Source: Pirellulaceae bacterium (GTDB taxonomy: Bacteria > Planctomycetota > Planctomycetia > Pirellulales > Pirellulaceae). Taken from it: DNA of 64,000 nt. Of the stretch, positions 1 through 11,004 are shown piece after piece. Where the stretch lies: NCBI GenBank assembly GCA_026004795.1, contig BPJV01000005.1, forward strand, positions 248,001 to 312,000. The letters run 5' to 3'. Below the pieces are notes generated by a model, which was not told the DNA's origin, made no database searches, and worked only from the letters and a program-made list of their open reading frames with translations. How positions within the stretch are numbered: position 1 is the stretch's first letter; the number at the start of each line of letters is the position of its first letter. The position numbers were made by a program, and so were the translations under genes.

Positions 1-351
1 CGACTTGTCGACTCGCAAGTAAGTCGTTTTAACACCCGTTATGGAACGTATGCTCGGCGTATTGACGAGTACAAGCATGCGTTAGACATCGATCACGTTC
101 GCGCGGCGGCTCGTGAAAAAGCCGGAGAGATTGTGGCAACAAAGAAAAGCGGAGTACCGTTTGACCACCTGAATGAAACACGCGAGGCGATGCACGGTGT
201 TCACGAGAGAATCCCCCTTTTGAAAAAATACCTGTCCGATCCGAACCTGACTCCTGAGCAGCGGGCCGCGATTGAGGCTGAACTGAGTGAGGCCTCGAAG
301 CTATTGGACCGAGCGGAACGAATCTTGGGGGAATCCGCACCAAGGAGATAA
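1..351 (+). CDS. C-terminal part of a probable polymorphic toxin (type 28-like), cut by window start
   Basis: The reading frame is open from base 1 to the TAA at 349-351, so this is the end of a longer protein; the GTG at 133 in the ORF track is only an internal codon. The tail has a short helical domain with the pattern FDHLNETREAMHGVHERI, then LTPEQRAAIEAELSEASKLL. I recognise this as similar to the domain at the extreme C-terminus of polymorphic toxins called type 28 (Ntox28-like), which are delivered effectors in contact-dependent competition. A HEAT-like gene starts 5 bp downstream, the usual place for an immunity gene. The family call comes from recalled sequence pattern only. The toxin delivery part lies outside the window. 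An unrelated helical C-terminal domain is the alternative. Confidence 0.55.
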   Translation, partial: RLVDSQVSRFNTRYGTYARRIDEYKHALDIDHVRAAAREKAGEIVATKKSGVPFDHLNETREAMHGVHERIPLLKKYLSDPNLTPEQRAAIEAELSEASKLLDRAERILGESAPRR

Positions 352-355
352 TCAG

Positions 356-925
356 ATGGTGTCTACTCCCGAACAACGCCGCAGGGGACTGCAGGTCCTA
401 AAAAACCCAGCGGCGTACAGTGATACCGAGGTGCACAATGCAGTTCTCGACGTACGGCGTCGACCGGAACCTGGGGATGAGAAGCTTCTGCTGCCGTTGT
501 TGGAACATGCAGATGCCATGGTAGTTGCAGCAGTGCTGTATTCGTTGACCCACGTTTATGGGACTGTCGAACAGTACCGCGACTTGATCATGAAACTGGC
601 GCAAGGTGATCCGCGCGATTGCATGGAGATGCCGATTCAATCGAGCGCTATATCGGACTTGGCCGAGCTAGCACAGCACGATCGCGAGGCGCTAGACTTG
701 TTGCGTCGGATTGCAGAGGATTCGGGAACGGCTGAAGTGCCTCGGCAGCGCGCTTGGTTTTGTCTTGCGGGTCTATTTAATGTCCCGTGGTCGAAAGAGG
801 ACAGCGAAGCGATGATCTGGGATCCGGACAGCCAGCGGTCCGAGCAGGCCAAGGCGAGAGTCCGTGAAGCCGCCGAGGGACTGAATTGGAAACCTGTCCA
901 GCCGCCGCGAAAGTATTTCGTTTAA
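356..925 (+). CDS. HEAT-repeat-like protein, candidate immunity protein
   Basis: This is a 189-aa protein. The ORF track starts upstream at 287, but ATG 356 has a good ribosome site (AAGGAG about 10 bases before it) and lies just after the stop of the preceding gene, so I prefer it. The sequence is soluble, acidic and helical, with repeating patterns such as PLLEHADAMVVAAVLYSL and DLAELAQHDREALDLLRRIA that look like HEAT or armadillo-type repeats. No catalytic motif is visible. Its position right after a putative toxin C-terminus and the close spacing suggest co-transcription and an immunity role; HEAT-like proteins are known among immunity families. The function is inference from context. 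The gene itself is well supported. Confidence 0.65.
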   Translation: MVSTPEQRRRGLQVLKNPAAYSDTEVHNAVLDVRRRPEPGDEKLLLPLLEHADAMVVAAVLYSLTHVYGTVEQYRDLIMKLAQGDPRDCMEMPIQSSAISDLAELAQHDREALDLLRRIAEDSGTAEVPRQRAWFCLAGLFNVPWSKEDSEAMIWDPDSQRSEQAKARVREAAEGLNWKPVQPPRKYFV

Positions 926-984
926 CGTACTGGTCCACCCTGCGCTGCCGTGCCTCATAAGTTCAATATTTTGGTGCCATCGGC

Positions 985-3397
<2,413 letters not shown>

Positions 3398-3619
3398 TTA
3401 CTTCTTCTTGCCCTTACCTTCCGCTGCGTCTTCCTTCTTCACTTTCTTTTTCTTTTTAAGCGAGACTTTGATGACACGCGTCTTAGGAATCCCCAAAACA
3501 GGGTCTCCCTCCTTCCACTTGTCGAGTTCTTGCAACCGTCGCAGTCGCTCTACGCGAGTCAAGACGTTTCGCACCTTGATCGCGCCGCCAGAAACTTTCA
3601 AGCTCTTGTCGAGCGTCAT
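3398..3619 (-). CDS. Small basic protein (Planctomycetes/Verrucomicrobia/Chlamydiae type)
   Basis: This is a 73-aa, highly basic protein. MTLDKSLKVSGGAIKVRNVL, TRVERLRRLQELDKWKEGD and LGIPKTRVIKV match the short 'small basic protein' family that I know from Planctomycetes, Verrucomicrobia and Chlamydiae (TIGR04137-like). The C-terminus is a lysine-rich tail (KKKKKVKKEDAAEGKGKKK), longer than the usual family end. The function is unknown; its size and charge suggest RNA or ribosome binding, which is inference. It stands alone on the minus strand, facing away from the DUF1844 gene, with ATG at 3619. The family is a useful lineage marker for this window. Confidence 0.85.
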   Translation of the reverse strand: MTLDKSLKVSGGAIKVRNVLTRVERLRRLQELDKWKEGDPVLGIPKTRVIKVSLKKKKKVKKEDAAEGKGKKK

Positions 3620-3952
3620 CGTATCGCATCTCCAAATGTACTATTATTGCAAAATCCGCGTGGGAACACGTCGCCGTTGGCGAAGTGTAATCGCCGTTCG
3701 ACGTCCAATCAACTCCTATTTCCTTCCCCGACGCCAGGGGGGCAGCCCATTGGCATCTAGGGGACGGCGACGAACGTGGGGGGCAATGACATCGTTTGGG
3801 CGGGGCTAGACGACGGCTTCGGCGGAGGCGAGCCTTGCCGAGGGGACTTTTTCGGGTGCAATTGGACATCCGCCAGGAATTCAGGAAAATGCTAATAGCC
3901 CGGATGGAAATCTCGAGTTTCGTATTGCACCTGCTAACGGAGACGTGGGAAA
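3620..3952. other. Divergent intergenic region
   Basis: About 330 bp separate the minus-strand small basic protein gene from the plus-strand DUF1844 gene, so it should hold promoters for both. I see no confident promoter, repeat or structured RNA. ORFs 3483-3869 (minus) and 3530-3760 (plus) look like chance frames. Confidence 0.4.
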
Positions 3953-4435
3953 ATGGCTGATTCAGAGAATCATGAAACGAAGATCGTAGTGGACGAGAAT
4001 TGGAAGGAACGTGTGGAACGGGAAAAGCGCGAAGCCGCTGAGCGGGTTTCCCCAGGGACGGAAGCAGATTCCTCGGCGTCCCCCCGTGAGGAGACGCACC
4101 AAGCTGCGGCGGATGCTTACACCCAGTTGGGATCCCAGGAGGCGAAAGAAAAAGCCCAGAGCGGTTCGCGTCAACCGCTTCCTCCAGTCTCCTTCGAACT
4201 ACTGGTCACCAGTTTGGCTACGCAAGCGATGTTCGCTTTGGGGCTCCTCCCTGGTCCTGATGGACAGACAGCGCCAGCGGACCGAGAGATGGCACGGCAC
4301 TACATTGACCTGCTGGACATGCTGGAGCAGAAGACGCGTGGCAACTTGACTGGTGATGAGAGCAAGCTACTGTCCGATACGTTATATCAGTTACGAATGA
4401 CCTATGTGGCGCTTGCCAAGCAGGCTAATAGGTAA
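3953..4435 (+). CDS. DUF1844 family protein
   Basis: This is a 160-aa protein. The first 75 residues are charged and low in complexity. The C-terminal domain (about residues 78-158: PPVSFELLVTSLATQAMFAL, then ARHYIDLLDMLEQKTRGNLT and DESKLLSDTLYQLRMTYV) is the DUF1844 signature, seen in many bacterial phyla as a short helical domain of unknown function. The start ATG follows GGAGACGTGGGAAA, an acceptable ribosome site. The next gene is about 250 bp away, so an operon is uncertain. Confidence 0.85.
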   Translation: MADSENHETKIVVDENWKERVEREKREAAERVSPGTEADSSASPREETHQAAADAYTQLGSQEAKEKAQSGSRQPLPPVSFELLVTSLATQAMFALGLLPGPDGQTAPADREMARHYIDLLDMLEQKTRGNLTGDESKLLSDTLYQLRMTYVALAKQANR

Positions 4436-4688
4436 TCCCCTACGGCGATCGATCCAAATCTCATGAGCTGCAACTCGGACGCGTCCGGCTTGGGGCTCGT
4501 GCCGCCCCTAGCCCCTGGGTTCGATATCGAGGCGAACGGTGACGCATTGTCGTGAGCAGAACCGACAGTCGCCGCGAACGGGCTGATCGTTTGGGGGGAG
4601 CCATGGGGAATTCGAGCACCATCATCGGTTTGCCTAACTACTGATGTGACCGAGGACGATCCGAACTCGCAAACAACTGAGAAGCATC

Positions 4689-6527
4689 ATGACCTTGAAG
4701 AATGCAGCGCTGAAAGATTACTTGAATCGTCATGTGTTGGCCCACGTGCGGATGCCAGCCCAATATGTTGGTGGCGAGCGAAACATCGTGGTGAAGGATC
4801 ACCACGAGGTAGCGGGCACCCTGTGCCTGTGTTTTCCCGACGCTTATACCATCGGCATGAGCCACCACGGGCTGCAAGTCCTTTACTCGTTTATGAATCG
4901 GCGGGACGACTGGGCTGCCGAGCGTTGTTTTACGCCGTGGCCGGATATGGAGCAACAGTTGCGTCGTCACGGGCTTCCTTTGTATTCGCTAGAGACCTTC
5001 ACGCCGCTGAGTGATTTCGACGTTGTCGGCTTCTCGTTGCAGTATGAGATTTCTTCGCCGAACGTGCTCACGATGCTTGACCTTGGGGGTATTCCTTTGC
5101 GGGCCGAGCAGCGAACGATGGCCGATCCGCTGATCCTGGCGGGGGGACCTTGTGCGCAGAACCCTGAGCCGATGGCACCGTTCATCGACTGTTTTGTTAC
5201 TGGTGACGGGGAACCGGCACTGCCAGCGATTTGCGATCTATGGCGGGAGTTGCGGCAAACGGCACGAGAGGGAAATGGATGGCTACGCGGCGAGGCTGGC
5301 CGGCGCCAACGGACCGAGGCGCTGGCAGAAATCGCTCGGCGCTTGCCGTTTGCGTATGTCCCGCGGTTCTACGAACCGGAGTACCGCGACGGTAGAATCG
5401 TCGCCTTGAATCGTTTGCGCGCTGATGTCCCGGAAACCATTGAGCCGTCGGTGATCAAAGACTTGGAGGGCATTCCCTTACCAACCGCACCGATTGTCCC
5501 CTATGTGGAATGCGTTCATGACCGGATCGCCATCGAGATCATGCGAGGTTGCCCGTGGCAATGCCGGTTCTGCCAAAGCACGGTCATCAAGCGGCCGCTG
5601 CGGATTCGTAGCGTCGAGACGATCATTCAAGCGGCATGGGAAAGCTATCGTAACACCGGTTTTAACGAAATCAGCATCCTTTCGCTATCCAGCAGCGATT
5701 ATCCCCACTTCGAGGAGCTTGTGCTTCGATTGAAAGAAGTGTTCAATCCGCTGGGTGTCAACATCTCGGTCCCCAGCTTGCGGGTCAACGAGCAACTCCG
5801 GACGCTGGCTGAGTTGGTTGGTAACGGCCGCCGCAGTGGGCTGACTCTGGCGCCGGAGGTCGCCCGGGACGACATGCGGGAACAGATTCGCAAAAAGATC
5901 AAGAACGAGGATCTGTACGAAGGATGCCGCACCGCGTTCCAAAACAACTATGAGTCGGTCAAACTCTACTTCATGTGCGGTTTGCCCGGAGAGCGGCCAG
6001 TCGACCTGGAAGGTATTGTGGAGATGGCCGAGCATATCGCCCGGATTGGCAAAGAGATTCGTGGGCGGTATCCGAAAGTAACGGCCAGTGTTTCCAACTT
6101 TGTTCCCAAAGCACATACACCCTACCAGTGGAATGGAATGCAGCGTCGCGAGTACTTTGAATGGGCGCACAAGTACTTGTGGCAGCATCGCCAAATCCGC
6201 TCAGTGAACATCAAATGCCATAACATTGAGACGAGTCTTTTAGAAGGCGTTCTCAGTCGAGGGGATCGTCGTACGGCCGAAGCGATCGAGTTGGCATGGC
6301 GTCGCGGTGCCCGCATGGACGGCTGGACCGAGATGCTTGATGCCGAGAGGTGGTGGAAGGCGCTCGCCGACTGCAACATTGACGTTGACAAGCAACTTCA
6401 TGAGCCTTACGACTTGATGGACAAGTTGCCCTGGGATCATGTCAACGTCAAGTATGGACGAGAATTCTTGCAAAAGGAGCAAACGCGCGCCGTATTGCAG
6501 TTGGACGCCATGGCCAACGCCAAGTAA
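4689..6527 (+). CDS. TIGR03960-type radical SAM protein with B12-binding-like N-terminus
   Basis: This is a 612-aa protein. The N-terminal third (LCLCFPDAYTIGMSHHGLQV, DVVGFSLQYEISSPNVLTML, LILAGGPCAQNPEP) looks like the cobalamin-binding-type domain of this family. The radical SAM core begins near residue 275 with the cluster motif RGCPWQCRFCQS (CxxxCxxC), which binds the 4Fe-4S cluster and cleaves S-adenosylmethionine. YFMCGLPGERPVDLEGIV and VTASVSNFVPKAHTPYQW are further family motifs. Such proteins are often encoded next to a TIGR03936/DUF2344 partner and RNase G, with a suggested role in RNA or ribosome modification. No such partner is present here. The substrate is unknown. Family assignment is firm. 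Confidence 0.9.
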   Translation: MTLKNAALKDYLNRHVLAHVRMPAQYVGGERNIVVKDHHEVAGTLCLCFPDAYTIGMSHHGLQVLYSFMNRRDDWAAERCFTPWPDMEQQLRRHGLPLYSLETFTPLSDFDVVGFSLQYEISSPNVLTMLDLGGIPLRAEQRTMADPLILAGGPCAQNPEPMAPFIDCFVTGDGEPALPAICDLWRELRQTAREGNGWLRGEAGRRQRTEALAEIARRLPFAYVPRFYEPEYRDGRIVALNRLRADVPETIEPSVIKDLEGIPLPTAPIVPYVECVHDRIAIEIMRGCPWQCRFCQSTVIKRPLRIRSVETIIQAAWESYRNTGFNEISILSLSSSDYPHFEELVLRLKEVFNPLGVNISVPSLRVNEQLRTLAELVGNGRRSGLTLAPEVARDDMREQIRKKIKNEDLYEGCRTAFQNNYESVKLYFMCGLPGERPVDLEGIVEMAEHIARIGKEIRGRYPKVTASVSNFVPKAHTPYQWNGMQRREYFEWAHKYLWQHRQIRSVNIKCHNIETSLLEGVLSRGDRRTAEAIELAWRRGARMDGWTEMLDAERWWKALADCNIDVDKQLHEPYDLMDKLPWDHVNVKYGREFLQKEQTRAVLQLDAMANAK

Positions 6528-6741
6528 AGTCGTATCCCCTGCCGACGCCTCCCTACGTGCCTGCGGTGGGAGGGAAAGCTTGTGCGGCTTCATTGGTTCG
6601 GCCGGACCGGGCATGTTTCAAGGTCCGCTGATCGATGGTGTCGTTGTGCTCTTCGTTGGCGTCGATGCCGTGGCGGGGAACTATGGATTGGCGGGTCACG
6701 GATGAGTAAGTCATTGTTCCGGGCTTCATGGACTGCGGTTT

Positions 6742-8472
6742 ATGATTTTCGCGCTACCCGATGAGATGAACACCGCAGTCTCACTCGGCATCCTGCTCAT
6801 CGCCTCGTTGTTCGGCGGCATCCTCGCCGATCTCCTGCGAATACCGCGGGTGACTGCCTACCTGTTGGCGGGAGTCGTCGTGGGGCCGAGCGTCGGGGGG
6901 CTGGTCTCCTACGAGCACATGCACCATCTCATTCCGTTGACCAAGTTAGCCATGGCCTTGGTGCTGCTTGAACTCGGCACTCATTTCCCCTTAGCGCAGC
7001 TTCGCCCCATCCTTCGTCACGCCACATGGCTCAGCAGCGGCGAACTTCTGCTCACCTTCATCTTCGTGGGATTAGGCATCTTCCTCGCAGGATACGGAGT
7101 GGCTACTGTCGTCTTGCTGGGGGCCTTGGCACTCGCCACGGCACCAGCGACAACGGTGCTGGTTCTTAAAGAATCGAATTCGGAAGGTCCGGTAACAGAG
7201 TTGGCAGGCGTTTTGGTCGCGTTGAACAACGTCGCGGCTATCGTAGCATTCGAGTTGTTCTTCTTGATCGCCAGGTTCTTCAGCGGTGTGTTGAGCGAAC
7301 ACCCGTCGGTCGAACTTTACCGCGTGGCGATGGATCTCGGTGGGGCAACGGCGTTAGGGGCAGTTGCCGGACTGTGGCTCAGCTATGGCAGCGGTCTACT
7401 CAACCAACGCCGTTGGTTGGTGCTCGTGCTCGCCCTGTCCATTCTCTTGCTTGGTTTCTGCGAGACTTGGAATCTGCCCTACATGTTGGCGTTCTTGGTG
7501 GCCGGAATCGTGTTGGTTAACACCAGCGATGTGGCCGACGACCTGATGAAAGAACATGAAAAGATCGCCGGATTACTGGTGGTCGTGTTTTTTGCCGTAC
7601 ATGGCGCCGAATTGCAGCTAAGCTCTTTTGTAGCGGCCGGCTCTTTGGGGCTGTTGTACATCGCCACGCGTAGCGCTGGCAAGATTTTGGGGATCCGTGC
7701 CGCATCTTGGTTCCATCGGGAAGCCCCCACCGTGCAACGGTATCTCGGCCCGTGCCTGCTCGCTCAAGCGGGTGCGGCAATCGCCTTGGCCAGCACGTGT
7801 GTTGAACGTTGGCCAGAGGTTGGCGAGCGGATTCAAGTGGTCATCCTTGGTACGGTAGTGTTCTTCGAAATCGCTGGCCCGATCCTAATACGCTGGTCGG
7901 TATTGCGTGCCGGTGAAGTTCCGTTAGCGCAAGCGATTTCTCACCGCACGGAGACCGCTGCCAGTCAGGCGGCCAAGATGTGGCAGCGACTACGCGAAGC
8001 ATTGGGCTTGTCCCCGCACAAGAACCTGGAAATCTCCAAGCTGCGGGTCGCAGACCTGATTCGAAAAAACGTCCCGGCAGTTCCCCAATCGGCCGACTTC
8101 GAAGCGGTTGTCGACGTGATGCGTTCCAGCCATGACAATACTTACGTGGTCGTCGATGAGGAGAAGCGAATTGTGGGAATCATCCGCTATGAGTTGCTCA
8201 GCGACACGTTTTTCGACCGCCAAGTAGATGACCTTGTTCGCGCCGAAGATCTCGCTGTTCCGCCCCCTGCCGCATTGGCGCTATCCGAACCACTGAGCGT
8301 CGCGGTGGAAGCGTTCCGACGCACACGCGATGATATCTTACCGGTAGTTACCGATGACGTTCCCGCCAAGTTTATTGGCGTTCTACGCCGCAGCGACCTG
8401 ATGCAGTTTCTTTTGGTGAGTCGCCATCAGAACTCTGTGGACAATCAACCTGCGGCAGATTTCACTACGTAG
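6742..8472 (+). CDS. Cation:proton antiporter (CPA2/KefB-like) with C-terminal CBS pair
   Basis: This is a 576-aa inner-membrane protein. Residues 1 to about 400 are hydrophobic, with roughly a dozen membrane segments and family patterns such as LRIPRVTAYLLAGVVVGPSV and ALALATAPATTVLVLKES, as in Na+/H+ exchangers of the CPA2 group. Instead of the TrkA-N domain common in KefB/KefC, the C-terminus (about 435-560) has two CBS-like repeats: VPAVPQSADFEAVVDVMRSS and DEEKRIVGIIRYELLSDTFF, then ALSEPLSVAVEAFRRTRDDI and FIGVLRRSDLMQFLL. CBS pairs usually bind adenine nucleotides and gate transport. The protein probably exchanges K+ or Na+ for protons. A later ATG (6766) is possible because neither start has a strong ribosome site. 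Confidence 0.88.
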   Translation: MIFALPDEMNTAVSLGILLIASLFGGILADLLRIPRVTAYLLAGVVVGPSVGGLVSYEHMHHLIPLTKLAMALVLLELGTHFPLAQLRPILRHATWLSSGELLLTFIFVGLGIFLAGYGVATVVLLGALALATAPATTVLVLKESNSEGPVTELAGVLVALNNVAAIVAFELFFLIARFFSGVLSEHPSVELYRVAMDLGGATALGAVAGLWLSYGSGLLNQRRWLVLVLALSILLLGFCETWNLPYMLAFLVAGIVLVNTSDVADDLMKEHEKIAGLLVVVFFAVHGAELQLSSFVAAGSLGLLYIATRSAGKILGIRAASWFHREAPTVQRYLGPCLLAQAGAAIALASTCVERWPEVGERIQVVILGTVVFFEIAGPILIRWSVLRAGEVPLAQAISHRTETAASQAAKMWQRLREALGLSPHKNLEISKLRVADLIRKNVPAVPQSADFEAVVDVMRSSHDNTYVVVDEEKRIVGIIRYELLSDTFFDRQVDDLVRAEDLAVPPPAALALSEPLSVAVEAFRRTRDDILPVVTDDVPAKFIGVLRRSDLMQFLLVSRHQNSVDNQPAADFTT

Positions 8473-8517
8473 TGTCGAGCAACCTCGACGGCATCGCCGT
8501 CAGCAACGGAAAGCATC

Positions 8518-9111
8518 ATGGCCGAGCCTCCGCAACTTCCGCCTGACCGTCATTTTTCCCCCGATCCCTCACCGGACGAGCACCGGCCTCGCGATCCGGG
8601 TGCCGACCAGGTGCCGCAGAAATCCATCTCTCATCCGCCGGATCATTCCCTCAATCCCTACGCTCCGATCACCGAGCACCAAACGCATCATCCCATCGCC
8701 CGGGCAGCCCTTCCTGCGTATTACTGGACAGCGTTGATCGTTAGTTTGCTTCTCGGTGCCCTGCTATGGCCCATCGTTCCTAGCCTATCGTTGTACGGCA
8801 TCATTTCTGTGGTGGCGGCGGCCTTTCGAGTGCCCTTATTACAGAAACGAATGCAACGCGAGTCCGGACGGGCAGTACAAGACCTGCCAGCCCCTCTAGT
8901 GCTTATGCTCACCAGCACAATACTGTGCGCTATCCTGCTCGTTGCCTCGATGATCGCCTTCGTCGCTATCTGTCTTCCTTCGGGATGGCTGTTGGTGATG
9001 ATCAATGATTCGCTGGGAGCAGGTTTGGTTTTTCCCTTCGGTTTGGGCATCGCCGCCGGATTGGTCACCTTTTTTTTCCTGTTCCGACTTTCCTTGCGTC
9101 TGCCTCTTTGA
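8518..9111 (+). CDS. Hypothetical membrane protein with proline-rich N-terminus
   Basis: This is a 197-aa protein that I do not recognise. The first 65 residues are rich in Pro, His and Asp and probably disordered and cytoplasmic. About five hydrophobic segments follow (for example YYWTALIVSLLLGALLWPIV, LVLMLTSTILCAILLVASMI and LGIAAGLVTFFFLFRLSLRL). The layout (disordered head plus small membrane domain) is frequent among planctomycete hypotheticals. It starts 45 bp after the antiporter stop, so the two are probably co-transcribed. Confidence 0.75.
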   Translation: MAEPPQLPPDRHFSPDPSPDEHRPRDPGADQVPQKSISHPPDHSLNPYAPITEHQTHHPIARAALPAYYWTALIVSLLLGALLWPIVPSLSLYGIISVVAAAFRVPLLQKRMQRESGRAVQDLPAPLVLMLTSTILCAILLVASMIAFVAICLPSGWLLVMINDSLGAGLVFPFGLGIAAGLVTFFFLFRLSLRLPL

Positions 9112-9178
9112 TGGCGTCAGCATTTCGTTGCGTGGGTATGGTCAACCTCCTTGATTGAGATCGATCTAGAGAGAACTT

Positions 9179-9910
9179 ATGACGCGACACCGGACCAGCA
9201 ACATTGAAGAGGGGCTGTTCGTCTCCGATCTGCACCTGTTCTCCGGGCGCACCGGCGAGCGGGAGATGGTCGATAGTTTGCGTGGTCTATCCCGTCCAGA
9301 GCAATGCCTTGTATTGGGAGGGGACATCTTTGATTTTCGCTGGAGTCGGCATGGAGGAATTCGAGACTCGTCGAAAGCGGCACGTATCTGGCTCGATCTT
9401 TTGCTTGAACGGACAGGCCAGGCCAAGGTAATCTACCTGCCTGGCAATCATGACTGCCACCCTCATTTCTTACGCTACTTGGAGGCGTTAGCCGAGCGAA
9501 CAGACCGTTTCCAATGGCACCGCCATTGGTGGCAATTGCAGGATTGCCTCTTTTTGCACGGTGACATCCTCGCCACCCGTGGATGCGAAATTGCCTTGGA
9601 CCGTTACCGTCGGCGTTTCCACCATCATCGCCCCCCTCCCGCGTTGCTTCATCAAACGTACGAACTGGCCGTAGGCTTGCGGGCGCATCGTTGGGTGCCG
9701 CAGCTGGTGCATCGCCCCAAAACCACATGCCGTCGGCTGTTACGACTTATTCGCATGCTCCCCATCGAGTCATTCCCTGAAGTGCGGCGAGTATTCTTCG
9801 GCCACACTCACGTGCCGATCAACGGCCTGACGATCGATGGCGTCGAATTCTACAATCCGGGCGCCGGGCTACGGCACATGCGGCCCCAGCCGCAACATTT
9901 CCGACTTTGA
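9179..9910 (+). CDS. LpxH-like metallophosphoesterase (UDP-2,3-diacylglucosamine diphosphatase family)
   Basis: This is a 243-aa calcineurin-like phosphoesterase with all the metal-binding motifs: FVSDLHLF (D-x-H), LGGDIFDF (G-D), LPGNHD (G-N-H-D), LFLHGDI (H) and FGHTHVPI (G-H-x-H). Order and spacing match LpxH-type enzymes, which hydrolyse UDP-2,3-diacylglucosamine to lipid X in lipid A synthesis, but other substrates in this superfamily cannot be excluded. It is followed by three glycosyltransferase genes, so a cell-envelope role is consistent. The start ATG at 9179 is preceded by a weak AGAGAG ribosome site. Confidence 0.82.
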   Translation: MTRHRTSNIEEGLFVSDLHLFSGRTGEREMVDSLRGLSRPEQCLVLGGDIFDFRWSRHGGIRDSSKAARIWLDLLLERTGQAKVIYLPGNHDCHPHFLRYLEALAERTDRFQWHRHWWQLQDCLFLHGDILATRGCEIALDRYRRRFHHHRPPPALLHQTYELAVGLRAHRWVPQLVHRPKTTCRRLLRLIRMLPIESFPEVRRVFFGHTHVPINGLTIDGVEFYNPGAGLRHMRPQPQHFRL

Positions 9911-9990
9911 TCTTGATGGCCCCGCTGCCGATGCGGTACATGTTGATCTTGTTGATGGGCCGCGGCTAGACCCACTTCTCTGTCGAGTTG

Positions 9991-10977
9991 ATGATGTACC
10001 GCATACTGCTTGTGGCGACATTTCCGGTTGAACACTTATTGCGACAAACCCCCGGCGGGAGCGGCGTGTGGGGGGCATGCCAGTTTGTAAGCGAACCGGA
10101 CGGCGGTCCCTGCGATGCCGTCGTGGTCTACGACAACTGTCCGCGGCCGATCGAGTGCTACTGCGCACCGGAGAATACCCTATTGATTACCGGAGAACCT
10201 CCGTCGCTGCGTCGATACCGCCGACCATTCACGGCGCAATTCGGGCATGTATGGACTTCCCACCGGCAGATCGATCATCCCGGAGTGCGGTATGGAGCCG
10301 AGGGGCAGCCGTGGCATTACGGCCTCTACGCCAGTCAGGTGCACGGCCGGCCATTGAACTACACCGACCTCGAAAACTTACCCCCGCCGCGGAAGACCAA
10401 GTTGTGTAGCGTGATCTGCAGTACGAAATCGACTACGACGGATCACCGTCAGCGGTTGGCCTTTATCGAAAGATTGCGAGCCGAATTCGGTGAACAGATC
10501 GACATCTTCGGGCGGGGCATGCGTCCGGTAAGGGACAAAGCCGACGCGATCTATGCCTACAGGTATCACCTGGCCCTGGAAAACGATCATTCGCCATTCT
10601 ACATGACCGAGAAGCTAACCGATGCATTCCTCGGTTGGAGCTACCCTCTCTATTTCGGTGGCGAGGAGGCGCAGCACTGGTTTCCCACGGGGAGTTTCCT
10701 GCGGCTCGACATTCACCAGCCAGACATCGCCGTAGGCATGGTACGCGACATGCTCCAGCACGACCTCACGGACGAACAACGCAATGCACTCGATAGCGCA
10801 CGTCGCATCGTGCTGCAGCGGGCGAACATCATGGCACGCTTGGCCGAATTCTGGCCGCGCGCGTTGGTTGCCGCACCGCCACGACGGTTACGGATATTGC
10901 CTAAACGATGCAGTACCCAGCTCGCCTTCCGCTACTGGACGCACCGGCTATCCTCGCCGCGACGGTCGGCGGCATAG
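9991..10977 (+). CDS. Glycosyltransferase family 10 (alpha-1,3/1,4-fucosyltransferase-like)
   Basis: This is a 328-aa protein. The ORF track's first codon at 9988 is TTG, and ATG at 9991 or 9994 is more likely. The C-terminal half carries the GT10 hallmark: YRYHLALENDHSPFYMTEKL, then DAFLGWSYPLYFGG. This donor-binding motif is shared by bacterial and animal alpha-1,3-fucosyltransferases, which move L-fucose from GDP-fucose to a GlcNAc-type acceptor. The N-terminal half (LLITGEPPSLRRYRRPFTAQ) fits the acceptor domain. The acceptor cannot be read from sequence. It is followed 27 bp later by a GT11 gene, so the two probably fucosylate the same cell-surface glycan. Confidence 0.85.
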   Translation: MMYRILLVATFPVEHLLRQTPGGSGVWGACQFVSEPDGGPCDAVVVYDNCPRPIECYCAPENTLLITGEPPSLRRYRRPFTAQFGHVWTSHRQIDHPGVRYGAEGQPWHYGLYASQVHGRPLNYTDLENLPPPRKTKLCSVICSTKSTTTDHRQRLAFIERLRAEFGEQIDIFGRGMRPVRDKADAIYAYRYHLALENDHSPFYMTEKLTDAFLGWSYPLYFGGEEAQHWFPTGSFLRLDIHQPDIAVGMVRDMLQHDLTDEQRNALDSARRIVLQRANIMARLAEFWPRALVAAPPRRLRILPKRCSTQLAFRYWTHRLSSPRRSAA

Positions 10978-11004
10978 GAACCGAGCGATGAAAGGAATCG
11001 AGCC

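Noticed and set aside
933-940. GGGTGGAC (minus strand) also resembles the bridge-RNA left guide
   Set aside because: It lies on the wrong side of the element, beyond the right flank. The left flank at 2364-2371 already pairs with the guide directly at the element end.
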